From: UBA1573 sp034005165
Lineage (GTDB): Bacteria > Pseudomonadota > Alphaproteobacteria > Micavibrionales > Micavibrionaceae
Direction: 5' to 3'
DNA length: 64,000 nt
Assembly: GCA_034005165.1 (NCBI GenBank)
Contig: JAVEVE010000002.1
Coordinates: 248,001 to 312,000 of the forward strand
Shown piece after piece: positions 25,737 through 33,235 of the stretch (its first letter is position 1; every line of letters starts with the position of its first letter). The translations under genes were made by a program, and so were the position numbers. The notes beneath the pieces were generated by a model, which had not been told where the DNA came from, searched no databases, and saw nothing but the letters and a program-made list of their open reading frames with translations.

Positions 25737-26939
25737 CTAACTGCCTCTGACCTTTTTGATCGCACGCTTTTTAGCGTTGGAGTAGTCCAGTGGAGGAATA
25801 GGGCGTGCATTATCCGAAGACATGTACTCGCAAATTGCTTTAACGGCATCTTCCATTTTGGGACGAGGAATAGGGCGCTGCGCCATCTTTTCTGCTTTGA
25901 AGTGGCACAGTGCTCCCAGAGCTTCAAGATGAAACGCCTGACGTCCCAGATTGTTGAGGGGATACCACAAAGCCCTATCGAATGCACGCAGCCACAAGAA
26001 TTGCGCAGGAGCAAGAACGCCACCTTCTTCACGTGCAGTTAGAAGGCCGCGGATAATGGCAGTATTTTCGTAGGCATGCTGGTTACACTTTGAAAGTGTC
26101 TTTCCTGATAAGTCACGGTTCTTCAGAATTTTGCGAGCTTCGCGTACTAGGGCTGAATCGAGTTTTAATCCACGACCGATAGACCATGACTGTGCAAGTT
26201 TTCCGAGCATATCATCAGACTCACGTCTTTTACGCACGGTCTTCAAGCAAAAGGCTGCAAGCAAAACCTGACGATAAGGGGACAAATGCATCGGGCCACG
26301 CCACGGTGCGCCGAGTTGTTTTGTGAAGCACCGCGCTGCGGCGGCTTCATCAACTTTTCCATCCGGTGCCGGAATATCGTTATATGCCAGCCATTCTTCA
26401 GGTCCCAAAGCTTCTGCAAACGGAGGCAGCTCCGCAGGTACAGGAGACCCCGGTGGACGCGGCGGTTGGTTGGCAGGATTGAATGCATGAAACGGTTCGA
26501 TAATAGGGAAGTTTTTTCTCTGACGGCTAATCAGCGTATCAAGGGATAGTGTTGTCCTGTAATGGGTTTTCGGACCTTTCATGTAGGCCCAGAAAGCAAG
26601 AAAAATCAGAATACCTGAAAACAGGTATCGTAAAGGGGATAATGCTGCGAGAGCAATGTTATCCATCACGGTTGCATTCAATTGTGTCTTATCAAGCTCT
26701 TTGGAAAAGTCGCGAATAGGACCCAGCAATCCAATCGGACCATCGGCCCCGACAATCTCGTGATCATCTCCCAAAAAGACGCTCGACACATACATTTCTC
26801 CAACGCGCATCCAGCGGACACCGCTGCGAATGTTGTCTGCTTGAAATACCCAAAGCAAAATCAGCAAGCCAAAGATAACGAGGGCAAGGATCGCCCAGCC
26901 GATCGCGTTGTTATAACCACTATTTGCGTTTTCTGACAC
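25737..26939 (-). CDS. dotM: Type IVB secretion protein DotM/IcmP
   Basis: 400 residues, close to Legionella DotM (376). It is an inner-membrane partner of DotL in the type IV coupling complex and recruits acidic-motif substrates. Transmembrane helices lie at about 12-32 (IGWAILALVIFGLLILLWVF) and 100-121 (YLFSGILIFLAFWAYM). A Pro-rich segment (NPANQPPRPPGSP) then leads to a helical cytoplasmic domain with EEWLAYNDIP, GVLAPAQFLWLRAFDRALWYPLNNLGRQAFHLEALGA-type features (cited in part) matching the DotM C-terminal domain. The start is GTG with GGCGG about eight bases ahead. It is first in the four-gene minus-strand operon. Confidence 0.86.
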   Translation of the reverse strand: MSENANSGYNNAIGWAILALVIFGLLILLWVFQADNIRSGVRWMRVGEMYVSSVFLGDDHEIVGADGPIGLLGPIRDFSKELDKTQLNATVMDNIALAALSPLRYLFSGILIFLAFWAYMKGPKTHYRTTLSLDTLISRQRKNFPIIEPFHAFNPANQPPRPPGSPVPAELPPFAEALGPEEWLAYNDIPAPDGKVDEAAAARCFTKQLGAPWRGPMHLSPYRQVLLAAFCLKTVRKRRESDDMLGKLAQSWSIGRGLKLDSALVREARKILKNRDLSGKTLSKCNQHAYENTAIIRGLLTAREEGGVLAPAQFLWLRAFDRALWYPLNNLGRQAFHLEALGALCHFKAEKMAQRPIPRPKMEDAVKAICEYMSSDNARPIPPLDYSNAKKRAIKKVRGS

Positions 26940-27204
26940 GAGCTACCGCCTAAATACTATGAAAAATTACTAAGAACTCCGCTTAAGGTCATTCTATGCT
27001 GAATTATTTAGCAAATTCCCTGTTAAAATGCCAGTCCAGACTACAGGCCTGTAGCATATTATGAATATTTCCTGTGAATAAAAAAAGAAGTTTCACGAAA
27101 CTCTTTTCAAACTCGAAAAAATATGTATTATGCCCAAACTTTCGGGGAAAACCCGAGTGGCAGTTGCTGATTGCCATAATACAAAAGATATATTTTAGTG
27201 GTGT
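26940..27204. other. dotM-tRNA-Thr divergent intergenic region
   Basis: No gene is supported. It should hold the dotM promoter (minus) and the tRNA promoter (plus). A perfect 14-base palindrome CTACAGGCCTGTAG lies at 27041-27054, about 100 bases before dotM. For the tRNA, TTGCTG, 17 bases and GATATA (27166-27194) is a possible promoter. Confidence 0.4.
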
Positions 27205-27279
27205 GCCGGCTTAGCACAGTGGTAGTGCAGCGGTTTTGTAAACCGAAGGTCGCGGGTTCAAATCCTGCAGCCGGCACCA
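27205..27279 (+). tRNA. tRNA-Thr (anticodon TGT)
   Basis: 75 bases with an encoded CCA end. The acceptor stem is GCCGGCT with AGCCGGC, discriminator A. The D arm is GCAC/GTGC, the anticodon loop TTTGTAA gives TGT, and the T arm contains GGTTCAAATCC. Reads ACA and, by wobble, other Thr codons. A terminator follows directly. Confidence 0.97.
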
Positions 27280-27281
27280 TT

Positions 27282-27309
27282 AAAAAACTCCCCAAACGGG
27301 GAGTTTTTT
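27282..27309 (+). terminator. Terminator of tRNA-Thr
   Basis: CTCCCC and GGGGAG pair around AAAC, with six A before and six T after. It begins three bases after the tRNA CCA. Confidence 0.95.
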
Positions 27310-27424
27310 AATGGTCTGGTCTGGAAGACTGACCCGCGAGCGGGTTTCACGACAAGCATTTCTCAAGAAATGCGCAGGCGCCGCCGAGCGCTGCGAGGCG
27401 AATTCCTGCGGCTTCTATAAAAAC
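27310..27424. repeat. Hairpin-rich element between tRNA-Thr and mntP
   Basis: About 115 bases without a gene. Three hairpins follow one another: ACCCG/CGGGT around CGAG; GCATTTC/GAAATGC around TCAA; and CGCAGG/CCTGCG enclosing CGCC/GGCG. The flanks are also repeated: after each of the two neighbouring terminators comes a related string, TAATGGTCTGGTCTGGA (27309-27325) and TAATGGTTAGGACTGGA (27449-27465). It could be an interspersed palindromic repeat or a small structured RNA. Confidence 0.5.
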
Positions 27425-27446
27425 AAATCCCCCGTTTGGGGGATTT
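27425..27446. terminator. Terminator of mntP
   Basis: AAATCCCCC and GGGGGATTT pair around GTTT, downstream of mntP on the minus strand. Confidence 0.85.
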
Positions 27447-27468
27447 CCTAATGGTTAGGACTGGAGAA

Positions 27469-28026
27469 CTATGCCCCCAGATGATCAATCAAAATCCAGA
27501 TTCCGATAGCAAATAATCCTAAGCCGCCAATGGCTTCAGCGATTTTTCCTCCTTTCGAACCGATATAATGTCCCGTCATAATACCAATTGTGGCCATCAG
27601 AAAAGTCGCCATGCCGATAGCAAATGCCGACAACCAGATATTCATGTTGAGAAAGGCAAGTGTCGCCCCAACGGCAAGGGCATCAATACTTGTGCCGATA
27701 GCGGTTAGAATGAGCGCACCTATTTTATGATTCTTGATTTGCTCTTCCTGGGCCGTTTTGAAACTTTCAAACAACATTTTTGATCCGATAATGCTTAGGA
27801 TTGTAAAGGCGATCCAGTGATCTATAGATGCAATAAGACTGCTTGCAGCGGCTCCGGCTAACCATCCGATAATAGGTGTAATGGCTTCAATCACACCAAA
27901 AATCATACCGATTCTAGCGGCATCTTTGATATGTGGTTTTTGAAGGGCTGTGCCTTTACCGATAGATGCCGCGAAGGCATCGGCGGACATACTGAATGCT
28001 AGGATCGTTGTGGAGATAATGCTCAT
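27469..28026 (-). CDS. mntP: Manganese efflux pump MntP
   Basis: 185-residue inner-membrane exporter of Mn(II) with six predicted helices in two inverted halves. The family's acidic membrane motifs are seen as SADAFAASIGKG in helix 1 and GTSIDALAVGATLAF in the second half. Length matches E. coli MntP (188). A yybP-ykoY manganese riboswitch lies directly upstream on the same strand, which strongly supports the substrate. A hairpin terminator follows the stop. Confidence 0.95.
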   Translation of the reverse strand: MSIISTTILAFSMSADAFAASIGKGTALQKPHIKDAARIGMIFGVIEAITPIIGWLAGAAASSLIASIDHWIAFTILSIIGSKMLFESFKTAQEEQIKNHKIGALILTAIGTSIDALAVGATLAFLNMNIWLSAFAIGMATFLMATIGIMTGHYIGSKGGKIAEAIGGLGLFAIGIWILIDHLGA

Positions 28027-28059
28027 TTCAAATTTCTCGCAACGGCTATTCCGAATACA

Positions 28060-28190
28060 CCCATCCTAACGCCGCCGTATAAGCGTTACGATCAATGTAT
28101 TGGTCTTGCCACGCGTGAATGACGCCGATCCAACCATGTACATGATGTACAAGCATGTTGACTGGATCTGTTAGGAGGCTACTCCCCAAT
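28060..28190 (-). promoter_or_regulatory. yybP-ykoY (Mn2+) riboswitch
   Basis: Read on the minus strand, the leader has GGGGAGTAGCC at the 5' side, a closing stem CCTAAC (28170-28175) with GTTAGG (28065-28070), an inner stem GATCCA/TGGATC, and the conserved loop GGCAAGACC (28102-28110). These are hallmarks of the manganese-sensing yybP-ykoY class. It ends about 35 bases before the mntP start. In this class Mn binding switches on exporter expression. Confidence 0.85.
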
Positions 28191-28280
28191 AGATAGGCTT
28201 CGTATAACAAGCGACAAAATAAAGTGCAAACTTTTTATCGCTTGTAAGTCATGTTGCCCACACCCCGCTAGGGGGGTGGT

Positions 28281-28667
28281 TTATTCTCCGTAATTCTCGC
28301 GGTTTTTATGGATTTCTGCTCCGTGCTGTTGTGACCAGTCGGACAAGGCGTCAACCGGCTTTTTAAGGGAATATCCCAGCTCGGTTAGCTCGTATTCTAC
28401 TCGTGGCGGCACTTCGGCATAAACTGTACGCTTGATGAGACCAGATTTCTCAAACTCGCGCAAATGCTTGGTTAGCTCGCGCTGTGTAATGGTCACGAGC
28501 TGCTTTTGTATTTCACTAAAGCGCAGAGGGCGGTCTTGCGCATGCGCCAAAGTATAAAGAATCTTGACTGACCATTTGTTGGCGATCAACCCCAAAGCAA
28601 TAAAGGCAGGGCATACACCATGCTCTTGATCCGGGGCTTGTAAATATTTTTTTCCGCTGATGCCCAT
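28281..28667 (-). CDS. HxlR-family transcriptional regulator
   Basis: 128-residue winged-helix dimer. The core is CPAFIALGLIANKWSVKILYTL, then LRFSEIQKQL, ITQRELTKHLREFEKSGLI for the recognition helix, and VEYELTELG for the wing, all standard for HxlR/MarR-like repressors. A single Cys at residue 19 occupies the place of the redox-sensing Cys in YodB/QorR-type members, so electrophile or disulfide sensing is plausible. It is divergent from yceI and a flavodoxin-like reductase, its likely targets. Confidence 0.9.
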   Translation of the reverse strand: MGISGKKYLQAPDQEHGVCPAFIALGLIANKWSVKILYTLAHAQDRPLRFSEIQKQLVTITQRELTKHLREFEKSGLIKRTVYAEVPPRVEYELTELGYSLKKPVDALSDWSQQHGAEIHKNRENYGE

Positions 28668-28821
28668 TGAAAAACCTCATTGCTATGCAAAAAGATACTT
28701 AGTGTTTTAAAAAAGCCTTCTTCCCAATATGTACAAATGAAATATATCCTTTTTCGAAAAAAGCAAACCAAAATGCGTACCCTCTGAAACCGAAACACAA
28801 AATGATATTAGGAGATTTGAT

Positions 28822-29406
28822 ATGAAGAAGACATTACTCGCGACAGCCGCTGCTGCTTTAACTCTGACAAGTGCAACAACGGCGAGCTTTGCGGCGACAG
28901 AAACTTATGTGCTCGACCCGTACCACACAAACGTTGTCTGGCACGCAAACCATTTTGGTTTCTCGACGCCGAGCGGAAAATTTGCGGATGTATCAGGTAA
29001 AATCATGCTGGACGAAGCAGCTCCTCAGAATACTTCTGTTGAAGTTGTGGTAAAAACAGGAAGTATCGTAACAGGAATTGAAAAATTCAATGAGCATCTG
29101 CTGTCCAAAGACTTCTTTAATGTTACAGAATTTCCAGAGGCAAAGTTTGTAAGTAAATCGGTTGAAGTGACAGGCGAAAACACAGCCAAAATAAACGGTG
29201 AATTGACGATGCTCGGACAAACGCACCCTCTGATATTGGACGCAACACTAAATAAAATTGGAGAGCATCCGTTCTCTAAAAAGAAGACTGTGGGGTTCAG
29301 TGCTGCCGGAACAATCAAACGCTCCGAATATGGAATGACCTACGCTGTTCCGGGTGTATCGGATGAAGTGCCTTTGTCCATCGAAATAGAAGCCAGCGTA
29401 GAATAA
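28822..29406 (+). CDS. yceI: YceI-family periplasmic lipid-binding protein
   Basis: 194 residues. Signal peptide (MKKTLLATAAAALTLTSATT, cleavage after ASFA), then the lipocalin-like YceI barrel: YVLDPYHTNVVWHANHFGFS, GKFADVSGKIMLDE, FNVTEFPEAKFVSK and LTMLGQTHPLILDAT. Family members bind isoprenoid or quinone-like lipids. AGGAG is placed well before the ATG. It is followed after 25 bases by a flavodoxin-like reductase and is divergent from an HxlR regulator, suggesting a quinone-stress response unit. Confidence 0.94.
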   Translation: MKKTLLATAAAALTLTSATTASFAATETYVLDPYHTNVVWHANHFGFSTPSGKFADVSGKIMLDEAAPQNTSVEVVVKTGSIVTGIEKFNEHLLSKDFFNVTEFPEAKFVSKSVEVTGENTAKINGELTMLGQTHPLILDATLNKIGEHPFSKKKTVGFSAAGTIKRSEYGMTYAVPGVSDEVPLSIEIEASVE

Positions 29407-29431
29407 TAATTTTCAAGAAAGGAAAAATAAA

Positions 29432-30013
29432 ATGACAATAATCTCGATTGTGTATCACTCGGGCTATGGTCACACGGAAAAAGTGGCCGAAGCAGTTGGT
29501 ACAGGCGTGAAAGATGCAGGGGCAACATTGCACATGATTAAAGTTGGGGCAGACGGAAAAATTGCAGATGCAGAGTGGGAATTACTCAACGCATCGGATG
29601 CAATTATCTTTGGAGCGCCTACTTACATGGGCTCTGTCTCAGGGCCGTTCAAGATGTTTATGGATGCCACGTCTAAAATTTGGTTCACCAAAGGCTGGCA
29701 AGATAAACTGGCAGGCGGATTTACCAACTCTCTGAGCATGAGCGGTGATAAACTCAACTCGCTTTTCCAGATGGCTATTCTGGCGGCACAACATGGTATG
29801 ATTTGGGTCCCGCAAGCCGAGGCCAATACCAGTACCAAAGAACCCGGTCAAAGTGGCGATGCGGAGAGCATTAACCGCATCGGATCGTATCTGGGCTTAA
29901 TGACGCAGGCAGATAATGTTGCGCCGCAAGATTCCCCGAATTCAGGGGATTTAAAAACCGCCGAGATGTTTGGAAAACGTATGGTTGCGGCGGCAAAACG
30001 TTGGGCTGCATAA
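29432..30013 (+). CDS. Flavodoxin-like NAD(P)H-dependent oxidoreductase (WrbA-like)
   Basis: 193-residue FMN-binding flavodoxin-fold protein. The phosphate loop is YHSGYGHTEKVAEAV near residue 8, then IFGAPTYMGSVSGPFKMFMD, the usual FMN isoalloxazine loop, and GQSGD near 150. Related enzymes reduce quinones with two electrons. It lies in the same transcript as yceI under probable HxlR control. AAGGAAA precedes the ATG and a terminator follows. Confidence 0.88.
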   Translation: MTIISIVYHSGYGHTEKVAEAVGTGVKDAGATLHMIKVGADGKIADAEWELLNASDAIIFGAPTYMGSVSGPFKMFMDATSKIWFTKGWQDKLAGGFTNSLSMSGDKLNSLFQMAILAAQHGMIWVPQAEANTSTKEPGQSGDAESINRIGSYLGLMTQADNVAPQDSPNSGDLKTAEMFGKRMVAAAKRWAA

Positions 30014-30054
30014 TGCCGTATCCATCAGGTTTCTGCGTGAAAAATGCGTAAAGT

Positions 30055-30077
30055 AAAGGGGGATTTGTTCCCCCTTT
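30055..30077 (+). terminator. Terminator after the flavodoxin-like gene
   Basis: AAAGGGGGA and TCCCCCTTT form a nine-base-pair stem around five bases. The T-run is short. Confidence 0.75.
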
Positions 30078-30150
30078 ATCTTTGGGCGGTCTTTTCGTGG
30101 CACAAGGCATGTGCTACGGTGACTTGAACAAAAAACAATAAGGATTTGAA

Positions 30151-31329
30151 ATGGATAGTGACATCATCATTATCGGCGCGGGTCCTGCGGGACTTAGCTT
30201 TGCACGTATTCTGGCCGACACGGGGTTGCAAATTACCCTTCTTGAAAAGCAGCCCGAAAAAATATTGGCAAAACCCGATTACGATGGTCGTGAAATTGCT
30301 TTAACGCACCTGTCTCATCGTCTGATGTCCGAGACAGGAATGTGGGGCAAGATTAGTCCTAAAGATATTTCTCTGATTAAAGATGCCAAAGTTCTGAATG
30401 GAGATCTGGATAAGCCGTTATTTTTCGATCACGCAAAATCTGGGAAAGAAAATCTCGGCTTTATGGTCTCTAACCATCATATCCGCCGCGCAGCCTACGA
30501 AGTCTGTAAGCCGTATAAGAACATCAAGTTGCTTACAGAAAAAGAAGTCTCCGCAGTTGAAACAGACGAAGTTGGTGGAACCGTAACATTCAAAGATGGA
30601 AAAAAACTATCTGCAAAATTGATTATCGCAGCAGATAGCCGCTTCTCAGCAACCCGCCGCATGATGGGCATTTCAACCGATATGCGCGATTTCGGACGCA
30701 TGTGCATCGTCTGCAAAGTCAAACTGGACCGCGATCATGATGACACAGCCTACGAATGTTTCTTCTATGACCGTACCTTGGCAGTGTTGCCGCTCAACGG
30801 ACGCTATTGCTCGGTGGTCATCACCATAGATTCAAAAGATGCCCATCTGGTTCTTGACCAATCTCCGAAAGAGTTCGGGGCAGAGTTGACCAAACGCATG
30901 GAAGGGCGCTTCGGGAATATGACGCTTGATACCAAACTGTTCCCATATCCGCTGGTGGGAACATTTGCTGATCGCTTCTACGCCACTCGCTATGCTCTGA
31001 TCGGGGACGCAGCTGTGGGAATGCACCCTGTAACAGCACACGGATTTAACTTCGGATTAAGAGGGGCGCATACACTTGCGATGGAAATCAAGAAATTCCA
31101 GGAGTTGGGATTGGATATTGGTTCTGAAGATCTTCTGAGACGATACAATGAAACGCATCGCGCAGCGACCCTGCCACTATATTGGGGTACAAATGCGTTG
31201 GTCGGGCTTTACACAAAGACCACGCCTTTGGCAAAATTGGCTCGAAAAGCGTTGCTGGCTGTGGGGCAGCATCTTCCGCCTGCAAAACGGATTATCATGA
31301 ATCAACTGACTGAGGCCGCATCCAAATGA
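30151..31329 (+). CDS. ubiM: Ubiquinone biosynthesis hydroxylase UbiM-like
   Basis: 392-residue FAD monooxygenase of the UbiH/UbiF/UbiM family, which hydroxylates the ubiquinone ring with O2 and NAD(P)H at the inner membrane. FAD motifs are IIIGAGPAGLSFARIL near residue 5 and YALIGDAAVGMHPVTAHGFNFGLRG near 287-310; the middle motif lies around IIAADSRFSATR. The early string DGREIALTHLSHRLMSETGMW is characteristic of UbiM rather than UbiH or UbiF. Which ring position it acts on cannot be decided here. Its stop overlaps the mbfA start (ATGA). Confidence 0.85.
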   Translation: MDSDIIIIGAGPAGLSFARILADTGLQITLLEKQPEKILAKPDYDGREIALTHLSHRLMSETGMWGKISPKDISLIKDAKVLNGDLDKPLFFDHAKSGKENLGFMVSNHHIRRAAYEVCKPYKNIKLLTEKEVSAVETDEVGGTVTFKDGKKLSAKLIIAADSRFSATRRMMGISTDMRDFGRMCIVCKVKLDRDHDDTAYECFFYDRTLAVLPLNGRYCSVVITIDSKDAHLVLDQSPKEFGAELTKRMEGRFGNMTLDTKLFPYPLVGTFADRFYATRYALIGDAAVGMHPVTAHGFNFGLRGAHTLAMEIKKFQELGLDIGSEDLLRRYNETHRAATLPLYWGTNALVGLYTKTTPLAKLARKALLAVGQHLPPAKRIIMNQLTEAASK

Positions 31330-32282
31330 AACGTATTACCGATCTGACCGAACAAGAAATTCTGGCTCTGGCTATCACCAGTGAAGAAGAAGACTCACAG
31401 ATTTACATGAGCTTTGCTAACCGCTTGCGCAATGACTATCCGTCAACGGCGCAAATGTTTGAAGATATGGCTGCCGAAGAACAAGAGCATAAAAACATGC
31501 TGCTTGATATGTTCGGGAAGCGTTTCGGTGGACGCTTGCCATATATTACACGTCAGGACGTGCGCGGATTTATGAAACGAAATCCCATTTGGCTGATGGA
31601 AAATATGCGCATTGACGAAGTGCGCCAACAGGCCGAGCTGATGGAAATTGAGGCTTCGACTTATTACTCAAAGGCCGCGCAGCAGGCGCAAGATGTTGAT
31701 ATCAGGAAATTATTGGGTGATCTCGCCTTGGCGGAGCGTGGACACGAGGCCAAAGCTATCGAGATAGAACGGAAAAATATTTCCGAAGCAGAGCGAGAAG
31801 AAGAGGGGGAGATTTCAAAACGCCTCTTTGTCCTACAGGTCGTGCAGCCGGGATTGGCAGGTTTGATTGACGGGTCTGTTTCGACCCTTGCCCCTATTTT
31901 TGCAGCAGCTTTTGCCACGCATAATTCTCATGACGCATTTCTTGTGGGGTTGGCGGCGTCTTTAGGTGCCGGGATCAGTATGGGGTTAACCGAGGCAATG
32001 TCTGATGACGGCGCGATCACAGGGCGAGGAAGCCCATGGCTGCGCGGGGTCGTATGTGGTGTCATGACTGCTATCGGCGGTCTGGGGCACACCTTGCCGT
32101 ATCTGATTTCTGATTTCTGGACGGCGACATTGGTTGCTGCTGTTCTCGTAGCGATAGAATTGATCGCTATTTCATGGATCAGATGGAAATATATGGACAC
32201 ACCGATTGTTTCGGCAATGGTGCAGGTCCTTCTGGGCGGTGCACTGGTCTTGCTATCTGGTATTTTGATCGGAAGCGCCTAG
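31326..32282 (+). CDS. mbfA: Iron exporter MbfA (ferritin-like/VIT1 fusion)
   Basis: 318 residues. The N-terminal half (about 1-150) is a rubrerythrin-like four-helix bundle with di-iron ligands in EEEDSQIYM, AAEEQEHKNML, EIEASTYY and LALAERGHEAKA. The C-terminal half (about 170-318) is a VIT1/CCC1 membrane transporter with LAGLIDGSVSTLAPIFAA, GISMGLTEAMSDD and several helices. This fusion is MbfA, which exports iron under iron excess and peroxide stress in rhizobia. It overlaps ubiM by four bases and has a terminator 20 bases after the stop. No Irr/ICE box was recognised upstream. Confidence 0.93.
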   Translation: MKRITDLTEQEILALAITSEEEDSQIYMSFANRLRNDYPSTAQMFEDMAAEEQEHKNMLLDMFGKRFGGRLPYITRQDVRGFMKRNPIWLMENMRIDEVRQQAELMEIEASTYYSKAAQQAQDVDIRKLLGDLALAERGHEAKAIEIERKNISEAEREEEGEISKRLFVLQVVQPGLAGLIDGSVSTLAPIFAAAFATHNSHDAFLVGLAASLGAGISMGLTEAMSDDGAITGRGSPWLRGVVCGVMTAIGGLGHTLPYLISDFWTATLVAAVLVAIELIAISWIRWKYMDTPIVSAMVQVLLGGALVLLSGILIGSA

Positions 32283-32298
32283 GAAAACATGTTCAAGG

Positions 32299-32328
32299 AA
32301 AAGCCGCTCGAAAGAGCGGCTTTTGTTT
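32299..32328. terminator. Terminator between mbfA and hflC
   Basis: GCCGCTC and GAGCGGC pair around GAAA, with A-run before and T-run after. It probably acts in both directions. Confidence 0.92.
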
Positions 32329-32346
32329 TGTCCTGTCTAAAGACGA

Positions 32347-33213
32347 TTATTTCATCTTGTCTTTGAAGTAATCAAGAAACTCGCTGTTCGGGGATATCAG
32401 CAGTGTTGTGTCAGGATTACCCAAAGAGTTTTTGTAGGCTTCCAGTGAACGATAGAAAGAGTAGAATTTCGGGTCTTGTCCGAAGGCTTGGCCATAAATC
32501 TCGATAGCTTTCTTGTCACCTTGACCTCGGGAGATTTCAGCGTCACGCTTGGCTTCCGCCAACAGAACGGTACGTTCTTTGTCGGCTTTTGAGCGGATTT
32601 CAATCGACAATTGTTCTCCTTCTGCGCGAGCTTCACGGGCTTCACGTTCGCGTTCCGAACGCATACGGGTGAACGTTGAATCCATGACCTGTTCGGGGAG
32701 GTCGGCACGCACAATACGCACGTCCACAACCTCAATTCCAAAACGCTTGGCTTCCTCGTTAACAATCGACTGGATGTTTTCCATCAGGACATCACGCTTT
32801 GCAGAAAGAATATCCTGCAAGGTCGCTTTACCCATAGTCGAGCGCAAGGCAGAGTTAATAACAGTGTGCAAACGTTGTTGCGCTGAATTCTCGGTATTCA
32901 GAGTCTTCAGGAACAACAGCATATCTGTAATACGGTAACGGGCAAAACTGTCCACGACCAGCCGTTTCTGGTCGGCAAGCAACACTTCTTCGGAAGGCGG
33001 ATCAACATTTAGAATACGTTTTTCAAACGCACGGATATTGTCGATCAAAGGCACTTTGAAGTGAAGACCGGGTTTGGTGATTTGGACTTTAGGGTCACCA
33101 AAACGCAAGACGATCACTTGCTGGCCTTCGGTCACGGTAAAGATTGCCGAATTTATCAGCACAAAGACAAAAACAACAGCTGTTAACAGCCCCAGGATTT
33201 TAACATCACTCAT
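32347..33213 (-). CDS. hflC: HflC, SPFH-domain modulator of FtsH protease
   Basis: 288 residues. One N-terminal membrane helix (ILGLLTAVVFVFVLINSAIF) anchors an SPFH/prohibitin domain (VTEGQQVIVLRFGDPKVQI, KPGLHFKVPLIDN) and a coiled-coil region (RMRSEREREAREARAEGEQ). HflK and HflC form a cage around FtsH in the inner membrane. The internal ATG (MSDVKI) is preferred because GGAGA lies nine bases before it. It starts 22 bases after the hflK stop. Confidence 0.95.
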   Translation of the reverse strand: MSDVKILGLLTAVVFVFVLINSAIFTVTEGQQVIVLRFGDPKVQITKPGLHFKVPLIDNIRAFEKRILNVDPPSEEVLLADQKRLVVDSFARYRITDMLLFLKTLNTENSAQQRLHTVINSALRSTMGKATLQDILSAKRDVLMENIQSIVNEEAKRFGIEVVDVRIVRADLPEQVMDSTFTRMRSEREREAREARAEGEQLSIEIRSKADKERTVLLAEAKRDAEISRGQGDKKAIEIYGQAFGQDPKFYSFYRSLEAYKNSLGNPDTTLLISPNSEFLDYFKDKMK

Positions 33214-33235
33214 TCTTATATCTCCGACTTTACCG

